NCBI GenBank assembly: GCA_947179155.2
Contig: OX359286.1
Coordinates: forward strand, 38,184,908-38,248,907
Direction of reading: 5' to 3'
DNA length: 64,000 nucleotides
Origin: Hedera helix
Lineage: Eukaryota; Streptophyta; Magnoliopsida; Apiales; Araliaceae
Both the position numbers and the translations under genes were made by a program. Shown here in pieces: positions 35,721 through 48,100 of the stretch. The notes under the pieces were generated by a model. The model ran no database searches. It saw nothing but the letters and a program-made list of their open reading frames with translations, and was not told the origin of the DNA. How positions within the stretch are numbered: position 1 is the stretch's first letter; each line of letters starts with the position of its first letter.

Positions 35721-37945
35721 TTTAACCTACGTGTATGCCAACATTTTCTTACTTTAATTTAAGAAACAAAAATCCTAATTTTCTTGGAAAGAATAATGAG
35801 TATTATTATTATATATGATATGAATTGCTGATGGGCAGAGTAGTTCATAAAGGTGGTTGGCGAATTGTAGGAAAATTTCCACGTGTGGGACCCTTGAAGA
35901 GAAAAATAAAATTAATGAGTTTCACGCTTGATTTAGGATTAAGAAACAACGGTGGACTTGGTGCAGCTATCAGAATTTCTATCCTGGTTGCTTAATTTTG
36001 TGTTACAGTAGGTGGTAATGTGGTGTTGGGTGCAAGTAAGCAATTTTTGATTAGGGTACGTTTGGTGACAACTTTTGAAAAAATAATAATTTTGTTGATA
36101 AAATAATTAATGATTATTAATAAAAGAATAAATATGATTGCAATTATCGCAATTATAAGAACAATTCAATTCAAAATAAGTGATTTTGATTCACAACAAT
36201 ATAAAATGACAAATTTTTTAATAATGATCATTAATTAAAGCTTAAAATTATATTATTTTGAGTTCGTTATAATCAATTAATTGTGACATTTTTTAATATA
36301 TTATTACCGCTATAATATATATAATTTTCGAAACGAAAATTCGTATTAGAAAATTAAGGTTCATTATAGTTTTGTTCTCCATCAAAATCTTTGATCAAGT
36401 ATTTGAATGACGTGATTATGATAAAACTTGGACAGTATTATTATTATTTTTATTTTTCTCCCTACTTTCTTTTCCATTTTGACAAGTTACCCACCTATCC
36501 GTATCTTTAGGTAGCCACTAAAAGGGCCAACTTTTGGATGCTATATGTAATCATAGAGTGTATGTATACAAGTTCATGCACCACAAATGTATGTCAATAT
36601 TCAATTATTGTAGCTATTTTTTATGAATAAACTTAAATCATTGTTTTTGCATATATATATAGCTAGAATTCACATTAATAAACTTATTAATCGTTAAATG
36701 TACCAATAATAAAATATCAAAAATTATTAATTTATAGTAATTTATAAAAAATAATAGGTGGGATATGATTATTATACTATTTTATTATCACTATAAATTA
36801 TTTTATTCATTAATTATTTTATTATTTAATTTATAGACTATATATTTATAATCATTTTAAAGGTTAAAATTGAAAAACTCGAACATATCAATATAATATA
36901 CGTCTAACAAGAAAGATTAATTATTGTATCTTTTTTACTTTTGGGTAAAAATAAGATTGAGTAATTGTTTTTATTTTTTTCAGTTGAAAAAAGTGGCACT
37001 AAAATAAAATGTGAAACATAAATAAAGTAGTGAAATGCAATGAGATGTGACTAGAAACTTGTCCTTGTTGTTGATTATTAGGAGGAGGATTGAGGGTGCA
37101 GAATAAAGTATGTTCCTTCCTTGTACCAATTTAACGTCCACGTGTCAGGCCCTAAGCAGGAGATGGTAGAATAGTTTTGGTGCTCCTACGGTGAGAGCCA
37201 GCTAAGAAAGCCGAGCCGAATCGATTGTATCACCAGCCAAGCCACACAGCTGTAACATATCATATGCTCAGTTCTAATAAGTAATAAGATTCAGACCAGC
37301 CTAGACTAGGGTGGTCCCCTAAATAAACCCTAGAGAGAGAAGAAAGAGGATAGGTATTGTCCCTTTCATAATCCCCCCCCAAAAAAAAAATACCTATTCG
37401 AGAGGTAATATAAATCTTTCAAATATAGCTAACTACTCTAATGACAATATATTATTTACAATATTTTTTCGTACTTAAATTCAAAAAGAAATAAAAAAAA
37501 TTAATTCAAACAAGAAAAAACTTATAGTAAATACCTAGGCATCGAGAAAATAGTAAGTGACAAAATATTTTGAGGAGATGAAAAAAGCGACGAAAATATT
37601 TTAAAAAATTGAAAATAAGTATAAATTTAAAAAAAATTGAATAGACCAACTTTTCAAATTATTGTTGAATTCATGGACAAACAAGAGATAATATGGCGAA
37701 TTAAAACATCTTAGTAGTTAGGAAGAAAAGAAAATAAGAGTGAACCTCGTAATAGCAAAGTAAAATAAGAACAATCTAAACTGTGAAAACGGAGTTGTGG
37801 GAAAACAATACATGCGGCGTATTGTTAGGCTTAGCGGTGGAATACAGCATCTTAGATGGAGAGAGTCCATTAGCTGAAAACATCACTGCCTTACTCTCTA
37901 ACCCAAATAACATAGAGCATGTGAAATCCTGTGTGAATAAATAAA

Positions 37946-38121
37946 GGGAATTGATATTTTCATAAGATTAAATAGAACTTGTGGAAATATCAAATTAACT
38001 TGTGAAAATATCAATTCTCATATGAAATTGATATTTTCACAAGCTAATTTGATACTTCCACAGGATTATATGTAACTCACTTATGAAAATATTAAATTAT
38101 TTTATAAAAATATCAATTCTC
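37946..38121. mobile_element. Palindromic hAT-like MITE, 176 bp
   Basis: It begins GGGAATTGATATTTTCATAA and ends AAAAATATCAATTCTC, so the ends are inverted repeats; the whole element is close to a palindrome. The flanks are TAAATAAA (37938-37945) and TAAACAAA (38122-38129), a 7/8 match for an 8-bp target duplication. Its terminus resembles that of the element at 44698. Confidence 0.75.
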
Positions 38122-39133
38122 TAAACAAATACCATATTGCAAAACTAAATACTCTTAGGCGACCGATAGCAAAATAGTAACATTACAAAAGGGTAAAAAA
38201 ATATATCAGGGAGTGAAAGAATGACCGTTAAGAAAAAAAAATTCTCATGACACCTTAACGTATAAAAGAGCAACAATAATAATAATAAAATGATCTCCTT
38301 GATCAAAATCGGTCTACTCTCTAGTCTAATTTGCCCAAAAAACAAGTTTGACAGAGACCCGATTAAAAATAAGTTGACCATCAGTTCAACCAGTAAAACC
38401 TGTTAATTAACCCAGTGAAACGATCAGCTAAATATTTTTTTAATATTTTTTTGTACAAAAAAAAATTTATTTTTAAAATTAGATATTTTTAATAACATTA
38501 TAATATAATTTCACTATATTTTATTTTATAAAAAAATAGATATTTTAAAAATATATTAATTATTAATAATATATATTTTTATATAATTATAAAATTATCA
38601 ATTCAATAACGGTTCGATCACTAGTTAAATCAATTATCCATCCACCTAATACTTTTTTTCGGTTCGCTAACCCATCCAATTTTTAAAACATCGGTAAAAT
38701 CCCATGCATCAAAATAAAATAAAATTTTCAAATTGAATCTAGCTGTAATTCTTGGCATCATAAAAGAATTACGATGTCCTGAATTATACAAGGAGTATGT
38801 AAGTCACCATTCGTAGTGCAGTCTTATTTATCAATAAAAAAATAAAAATTCCACGTTCATTCATAAGCAAGCGCATCACCTAAACAAAAAAACAAGCAAT
38901 GAAAAAATGGCCATCATATTTTATAGGGTGATTAAAAGCAAGAATCTGCAATATAACTTCTTTTGAAAGTTTGCTTAGATGATAAACATATTGCAGGACC
39001 TAGGGTGCGGTAATATTTACTTTATTTACACCTGAACCTGGATCTATAGAAGAGAGATTGACATGGTATGTAATACGTCCAAAAGCAAGTCACACCATTT
39101 ACACAAACATCTAAGCTTCCTGCTTGCATTTTT

Positions 39134-42100
39134 TTACATTACAACACATTTTGATGATTTTGAATCTGGCTTGGAAGACGAGGGCAAGTTCTTGCTGCTA
39201 CTCCTTGATACCTGCACGGTACCATTGATTTGTTAGAATATGCTCATACCAGCACAACGGAACTAGGGCGCAACTTCATCATCATGCTAACAGCACGATG
39301 AGCATCTGGAGGAGCTTTTCAACCATTTAAAGTAGGAGGATACACTTGGAGCCAAAGCGTCTTAACAATAAATTACAGGTGGATAAACGTTCAAGTACAC
39401 CTCCATTCATCTAAAGAGTGCTCTTAAAAAGAATGTCCAGACTGCTAGGTGAAAGGGCCAGGTCAGACTTACAAAAAACAAATTAAAAAAAAAACAAAGG
39501 GGCAGTTCAGACGTATTACTCCTGGTTAGTCAGCTTATAGATGCAAATCAAACCCATTAAAGAATCACACTGGCAGACTGGTTGGTTCCAGCCTTCCAGG
39601 TTTCCAGAATGGGATTTGGTGCTGATGACCTTGGGCATAAATCTGTCTACGTCTCAAGTTAGCAAAGGCCAACATAAGGCGGCCCGTGCAGCGAAGATCT
39701 TTATACAAAAGATCGGCCAATGCAAACCAAAAAAGGATGTTAACAGGATAGGAGGATGTTAACAGGATCAAAACATGGATAGAGACCAAATGATAATTGC
39801 AAAATGTGGATATTATAATCAACGTTGTAATTGCAGGATAGCTCCTGTTGTTGCACAATTAAATTAACCCCAGTAATGCTTTAATGTGTGTTTAGGTAGA
39901 TATATAATGTTCAATATCATTATGATTCTGAATATCAGCTCATGTTAACGGATGCAACAAAGTTAATCTTGTATTCCAATATCAAGCCATCCCCTATCAG
40001 AATAATTCATGGCTAGCTCGCACAGGACTACACCATGTTAAAATGAACAAAATGAATAGAAAGTTAAAAACCTACCTGGGGGCCTGTAACCAGCCTTGAA
40101 CCACCACCAACAGTTGGTTGCTGTGAATTACATTGCGGCTGTTGCTCAAATTCCTGTTGTTGAAGTGCTATTGCCAATTGCAAATCAGAACTGTCACAAT
40201 AGATCCCACTCAGTAAGACCAAGAAAGGTTGAGTTTCCCTTAATAAATTTATCCTAGCACGCTAAGACTAACAAGATAATACAAATAATCATTAGAAAGT
40301 CCAGGTAGCAACAAGGGAAACATAGGATAAAAACTTGAACAACACCGATTAGGGGAGGGAGAGGCATCATCATAAATGCAAGGGAAAGGTAGTATAATTA
40401 CTTGAAACTGGAATGTTTCTCTGCTGGATTGTCAATACCGGCAAGATAATCCTGAAAAATATTAGCTGGAATAAGTCCTTTTGCACAAAAAGCCATTAGT
40501 GAAATACGAAAAACAAAGTTATAACAGACGGAAGAAGAACGTACCGCAGTAGTGGCCATAGCATTTTGTTCATCCCACATGTTGTTTGCATGATTTTCTT
40601 CTACCTTGAATTCCTTAAAAACCCCGGTCATAAACACTGTATTCCCATTAACCTGAAAACCATGAAGAATCAATCTTAGTATACAGGCCTGAAGAATGAT
40701 ATAATCTTACAAGGAAACGATCATTTCCCATGTTTGGACAACTTTTTCCCTGAGGAAAACGGAGAAAGAGAATATAACATTCATATATGAAAGCTCAGCC
40801 TAGCTAGAAGTTGAATTAGATATTTGTACAAGACTTGTTCTTAAAACAAGTTGATCGTACAAGCACATTTGACTTCTCACTACCTACATTTCCGGTTCTG
40901 TAATCATCTAATGTTAATATTTGTTTCAATTCAGTTGTAGGGCACTAAACCATGTGCCATGTCTATGATCAAACTCTCAAATATTCACATCAGAAGGAAA
41001 ACTAGAGCACGGACTACACCTTGGGATGGCATCTCTTGTAGGGCAACTGCCAAACAAACCAAATATCTGCATGCTGTGACACTACTTCAGTATATCTTCA
41101 CAGTCCTCTAGCAACCACGTTTACCCCACCTCAATTGGATATATCTGAATTGTGCTGTGCCTACCCCATTCATCACGCTCTTAGTTATCTCTGGCACACC
41201 TACAAGCAGAGTAAGCCCCATGAAAGTGTGTGGTAAGATTATCCATAATGATCTGGTTCAACAAGACATCCTTCATGGCACCATATGCATCTACGTCCAA
41301 GGCTAGCATTCACCTTGACAACTAAGCCTTCTAGAAGCCTTTCTAATGTGTAACAAATTTGCAGCTACTCCTATCCTCACAGACCACGATATTAAAACAT
41401 GTCATTTCGTGCAGAGACATGAAACATCAAATCCACATATTATTCGAGTACTATTTCACTTTTGGAACAGTAACTTGCAGAGTTAGATAACTAGTAAGTA
41501 AGCAGATTTCCTTGGAACTCTTACTTTTGCCCTTGACAAAAGCTCTCCAATTTCCACTTGCTCTTATGCCATGTCTCTCTTACCAGAGCCCTACTATCTT
41601 ACTCTTAATATACTTAACTCATAAATCTACAAATAGAGTTCTGACTATGATAAGAGACATTAGCCATCAGCAATCTTAAATGAAGGAAACTATGGGGACT
41701 CTTACCTCATTCAGTTTTTCCCATACCAAATCAGACTGATTTATGTAACCTTGATCCGTTGCCAGAAGATATAGTTCACCATCAAACTGCAAATAAGCTT
41801 TGCATTAGGTAGACCGTAGATATCCAGCAAAATCATTTTAAAGGCACTGAAGACGATAAAACTTTACTTGTTTCTTAATTTTTTTCATCAATAACTAATG
41901 CAGTTAGCATGTGCAACATTAATAATAGAGACATAACCTAAAAAATACAAAAACGAGGTACAAAAATAAGCTATATCCACATAACTCATCTGGAAACTGA
42001 CCTTAAACATGGTGTTGAAGTGATTATTACGAAAAAATACACAGAGCTCACGTTCCTTTAGACCATCTTGCAAACGACGAAGGCTGCAAAAAATTCAATG

Positions 42101-45100
42101 TCAACAAGATTAATAACCTACCTCGACTCAGCAAACTAGACGTATTGATTTTTTAAAACATAAAATGTCAACTGTAAAGCCAAGCAAGAAGCCAACATAC
42201 CCATGTACAGTTAATTGACTAGCACTGCTTTTCAGGAAATTTTTGATCAGTTCCCCTAATGAGGATTGAGAGAATTAACTTAGGGCTCCAATATAAACTT
42301 GCAAAAACAGACAACACACACGAGAAACTAAAGAGAGCACAAATGAAATCATTCCTACTTCATTGTTACAGAGCATTACTTACCTTGTTCTGGTGTGATT
42401 TCATTCTTATAACCCATATCACTGGAATTTCTACTGTTTTTGTCCACTTGTTCTGCAAGAACTACCTCACCTTCATATATAGGTTCTCGATCTTCGTAAG
42501 CTGTAGTTCCTGCCTCTAATATGCATTTCTCTCCTTCATAAATGGGCTCACTGTCATCAGCACTGGAAGTAAAGGTTTCAGGTACATCTGTGTTTCGTCT
42601 GCTACCACTGGATGAATCCAACTCTGCATCTGGTGTAAACGAACTAGTTATATTTAATGTCACAGTAGCACTCTGTTCATTTTTTCCATCCTGTACATCA
42701 GGCTTTAACACTGATTGCTCCTGAACTTGTTCAGCTCTTTCAGAGTCATGAGTATTGCTTGCAGATGAAGATAAAGGAGGTGATCCACAATAATCAGATA
42801 CTGCCACTTCACGTAAAACCAACGCATCAATGCTATTTTTTTCAACTACATCTTTGTATACAATGCATTCTCCAGATTCTTCACAACTTGATTGACCATT
42901 AGGGATCTTTTGAACAATCTTTGAGGACAAACAAACATCTTTCCCTGGAATTGTTTCAAAGGTTATTAAATCATTATGGTAATTGGCCAAGTCATTGCTA
43001 CCATAAGAAATAGATAGTTCCTGCTGACAAGACTTCTGAATTTCACCAACAACATTTCCTTCTGATGTCTCCGTAGGAATTACAGGTTCAGACTTTTTGA
43101 GATATGCACTCTCATTTTCATTGGTGGACATAGTTTGCTCGACGTTACTGCCTGCAAATATATCTTCAGGAGAAGTTGGAAACGCAGCCTCTGATAATTT
43201 CAAGGCTCTCAACAACTCTGCTTCTTCTTCAAGGTCGCCTTTTCTAGATTTGTTGTGTTCAGATATAGAGTTGGGAGACTCGTCAAAGGATAAACCTCTT
43301 GAAAGGCAAGGAGAAGGAACTCCTAAAGTTGCGGTTGTTGCAGCAACAAAATCGACACCATCTTCTTCAGACACTTTCTTGTCTTCGCTTCCTGCATTTT
43401 GTGTTTCGAGCTCAACAAGATCCCCCATTAGAGTGTTGTAAGATTTTGAGCCAATTGCATTGACAATGTCATTATCCTGGTTCATATGCACCAAGCAATC
43501 AGGTTTATGTGGTGAATACTTATAAAAATTAACCAGCATGCATCTTAGCCACATTCCAGAAAAGATAAGTAACCAGTTGAAGATGCAGGAAAAAAGAATC
43601 AATTTAGTATGCTAAGAACAGCACCAGATCATCTACTCCAACAAAAAAAAAATGAAATATATTATCATCTGCCAAGAACATCATCTGGCAATTCAACATC
43701 AGATTAATAACAGTTAAAATGCTTCAAACATAGATCAAAGCAACAAAAGAAGGATAAGGCAAAATTCAAGTGATGTTATCTTTATGTCACCAACAACTCC
43801 CAAATCCTAACAGTAAGCACAGAAGGCCCCCATTACCAAAAAAAGTCGTTAGATTAAATTTCATTTACTACCTGTATAAAGTTGCTTTTGTGAAGATAAC
43901 AAATTTTCTGATATGACTAGTGCATAATGTGTCTACGAAAATGCTACTCGAAAAAAGAGAAATTCGATATGCGGCACAAGAACGAGAATTGACACACAAT
44001 ACAACAGGTAATCTACTATATTGTATCTAGTGACACAGCGAAAGGCGTGATAACACTGAAAGAGTCACATCAATTCAATCAGCAAAAATCTTGAAGTTAA
44101 CAAGGAAAGATAAAGGAGGCTAGAACAGCCGTAATTAATGGTAAAACTGTTAATGACGAAGTTGTTCGATAATAATAACTCCAAGTCTAAGAGACAATTT
44201 TTAGTCCATAAACCCTAAAAAATAAATCAATAAAAAGTATGTCCAAAACAAATGGACCCAAAGCAATTAATCTACTGGATTAATCTAAATAGTAAATAAA
44301 AATAGAGTAAATAAATATAATCTCTATAAAGTCCAACACAAAAATAAAATCAAAACTTCACTGATATTCATTGCATCAGCCAGTGGCAGCTTCTTATTAA
44401 TGACATAATTAAATTGCATTGAGGTCGTCAAAAAACTCGTGCTTGCTCTCTTTTTATTAGGAAATAGTTGAAACACAAATACAGAATGCACAAGCTCTTC
44501 ATTTACTTCTTTAAGTTTCTTAAACAATAAACTAGTACCTAAAAAGTTCTGGAATAAGAGTATCCTGTTAGGTTAACAGATTGACATATGCTATTTCTCC
44601 CTTCCCCAATCTACACTCCAGCCTCAATTTTCACTTGAAAAGTTTTGCCTTACCAAATACTTATTCATTACCAATTATATTTCAGCCTATAAAGATAGGC
44701 GACTGTTATTTTTACAAGATCCTCTCTCACATGAATAGTAAGTGGGTCTCAAACTCATGTGAGAGAGAACCTTGTGGAAATAACAAATTTACTTGCGAAA
44801 ATAACAGCTCCCTAAAGATAAAAACCAAAAGAAAAGAAATTTTTATTCTGGACAGCTAACTTTATTGACTTCAACATTCGTACCATGAAGACCAAGTGAG
44901 TAATGTATTCTGATAATTCTGTTCTCCTCATACAATTGAAAATTTAGCCTTAAATAGAATCTGCGGATTATCTAAGCACACAATTATTTTCTTCTTCAAG
45001 GACAGAGGAATGGAACTGAATTGAGGTGCGTAAAAGCCCCACTCAGATTGACCCACCAGGCACCAACTATTAAACACACCGATGATTATTAAACATCCAT

Positions 45101-48100
45101 TTCAAAACCTACATCAATACCCTTATTTTTACGAAAACTACTTTCACCTTCAGGCTTCAATTTACAAAACCACCCATCATTACTTCATACATATCCCCAG
45201 CTATTTTATTACTATCACATAAGATGGACGGATCTCCATGTCCATTTGTCATCGGCTCATTGCCAAACCTTCAACTGTACAGTTAACTTGCTTAAGTGTG
45301 AGGGTGACTGAAATAGTGCTCCTGAATAAAGAAAATGGTCGTCTGAATGCATAATTTTCTCAAATGTTCTTTTCTCTATTTTGGGGTTCAAAAAGGTTAC
45401 TCTACTAGTTTTTTTTGCTCAACTATCCACTGTCAAATTTTCAGTTTCATTCACAAGCCAATAGATAAAATTGAAAAACTGAACTTTACATCAACAAAAA
45501 AAAATGTGAGTGTGCCTGTGTGCATGTCTGTATATATTCTTACAAGATTTTTTCTCCATTCTTGGCTTATTAGATAATACAACTCAACAAAATCATGCCT
45601 AAAATCATGCTCTTCTTCTTTCTACATTCAATTTCTTTGTTTCTTAAATTGGATTTTGCGACTCTTTCTTTTAAGGCTTAAATATAAATTACTACCATAA
45701 ACTATTGACTTTTTCCACTTCGGCGATTGACCTTTCAATTTTTTCAATCAAGTCATTAAACTATCAATTTTTTCCACTTTTGTTCATTTGAACCTGCCAC
45801 GTCATAAATTGATGACGTGGCTTGAACACATAAGATATGAGTCATGTAACAGATGATGTGTTAAAAGAAAATTCATTTTGTAAGTAATTTAAATCATTTT
45901 ATAAGAACTAAAAAGGCATAAATGTAATATAACATTATAATTTAACAATTTAAAAACTAAAAATATATTTAAAATGAAAACATCTAATTTTAGAGGTTAT
46001 TTTTTTTAAAACTAAGTAATAAAATAAAATATTACTTATCACTATCACTAACACCTTAATTTACAAATAAAATAGAAAAAATTAATTATTATCACATAAT
46101 TAAAAAAAATAAAAATTGAGCACCTTTCTCTCTCTCTCTCTTAATCTAAATACCTCTCTCTCATCCCACCATCTTCAATCGAAGGCACCTCTCTCCTCTC
46201 CTTTCTACAGTAATACCAACACCACCATAAATCCAAGCAACTTGTACTAGAAAATGCATATAATTGCCTCACCGAGTCGGCGCTCCGAGTCATTGATGTT
46301 TCTGATTTGAGCACATCCACACAATCAGACGGGAATAATCCGTCCAATGTCAGAGTTAAATCCTGTAAAGTTTGATACACATCCAGAAATTTAAACAGCT
46401 TCTCGGACGACAGCTTCGTCATCACAACGGCTTCCAAGAAATTGATAAGCTGAATCATCACGCCTCACGAGAGTATTGCGAATATTCTACCGGAAACCGA
46501 TTCATATCCTGAGAAAACAGACTCGATGAGGTTACGCTTATACGATAAGATCGTGTTTGAGAATTCCTTAAGCGTTTTGATCCATGTGACAATCTCTCTC
46601 TTAAGCGATTCCTAATTCTTTTTCTGTGCATCATCAATGCTGCATTTATGGTGTAAAACTCTGCTTTATTTGGGAATTTTTGGGTCTTATATTAATGTTT
46701 CAATTTCTAAAATATTTTTTTGCTATTATACGTAAACAGTAATGCAATATTATATTTTTTCCATTTTAATTCATAAAATGATTTAAATTAATTACAATTT
46801 GAGTGTTCTTTTAACACATTAGCTTTTACATGCCACGTGTTCAAGCCACGTCATTAATTTATGACGTGGCAGGTTCAACAGAACAAAAGTGAAAAAAATT
46901 GATAGTTTAATGACCAGATTGAAAAAATTGAAAGATCAATCACTGAAATAAAAAAAGTCAATAGTTTAGGGTAGTCATTTATATTTAAGCCTTCTTTTAA
47001 TAATCAAGTAATTTTTTCTAAATTTAAAATTTGTAATAAATGCATACAAGAATCTAGAAAACAACTACCAAAGATGGTAATAATTATTCTTAAGTAGTGT
47101 CTACAGTTGGTGCTTTCTGTGCTCTAGAATGTCGATTTTCCACCGTTGGCTGGGGTTTCAGTTTCGTGCCCTAGAAAAATCCCAGTAAATGGCATCACTG
47201 ATGCCAACAACATTAATTGAGACGATTGAGACATGTATGCTACATAAAAATACAAATGTCGGTATTACTATGTTATCGATGGTTGTGACTTTGTGCTCTG
47301 ATAATTGCAGAAAAAAGTTCTCAATAAAAAAGTCATAGTAAGTGATGCTAGCATTGATTGGGTTGATGGTAAGTGGTAACATGTGTGCCACAGTAAATAT
47401 AAAAACTCAACTGTCTGTACAGACTATAAACGAGGTTGTTTTGGATCAAAGTTGGGTCGCGAGGGAATAAAATTGCCTTTTTAGTAAGAGGATAAAGTAT
47501 TAAAGTAATTATCCATTTACATCAATTATCATTTTTTGAAATAAACCTCCAGATACTTCACAGAGAATATATTAAATTGTTTAGAAGTTTAAGAAACAGT
47601 GCAGGGGTGAAACTGTACACTACACATTGAAAAGGAAAGAAAATTCTGATGGAATCAAGATCAAATATAACAGAACACCAGCTGCAGGGAAAGTCAAATT
47701 TGAATTTTGGTATGGTCGATTCAATTGATACTTTTTTTTACTTCAAACGAAGATAATGGTGTACCACATTGTATGAAAGTTTAGGTTATGTGTGAGAGTC
47801 AGAAGCGTACATTATGTGCATATCACTCAACTAAACAATGCCCCATTCACTTGTAAAATAAGATGAAGAAAGTCTTAAATGACATATCCCATCTACAAAA
47901 AATAAAAGTTGAATTCTTTACTGTCATTTTTCTATGGGCTTACTGTTGAGCTATTGGCCTTCTAGTCTAGCATGTCCTCAAGTGCAGCGACAATCAATTC
48001 TATACTATACAGAATAGTATTCGCGAAAAACTGTTTCAAAGAGTCTATAAAACAATCCAGAAGAAATAACTAGTGCCAAGAACAACTGCTTCAAACTCGA

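Larger units (their letters stand above)
33312..39133. other. Intergenic DNA between KNAT7 and the MINDY gene
   Basis: The right-hand neighbourhood of KNAT7 (33312 to about 35200) is its promoter side. It holds a GA microsatellite at 33829-33844, which would lie in or near the leader as a TC-rich tract on the gene strand. Farther on are two inverted-repeat elements (listed separately) and AT-rich filler. A less AT-rich block at about 37100-37330 has no coding sense that I can see. No further gene was recognised. Confidence 0.45.

Noticed and set aside
40653..41705. Hidden gene fragment in MINDY intron 8
   Set aside because: The sequence is less AT-rich than other introns, but no frame gave a family I could recognise.
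43097..43441. Plus-strand reading frame of 114 codons
   Set aside because: It is the antisense shadow of MINDY exon 5.
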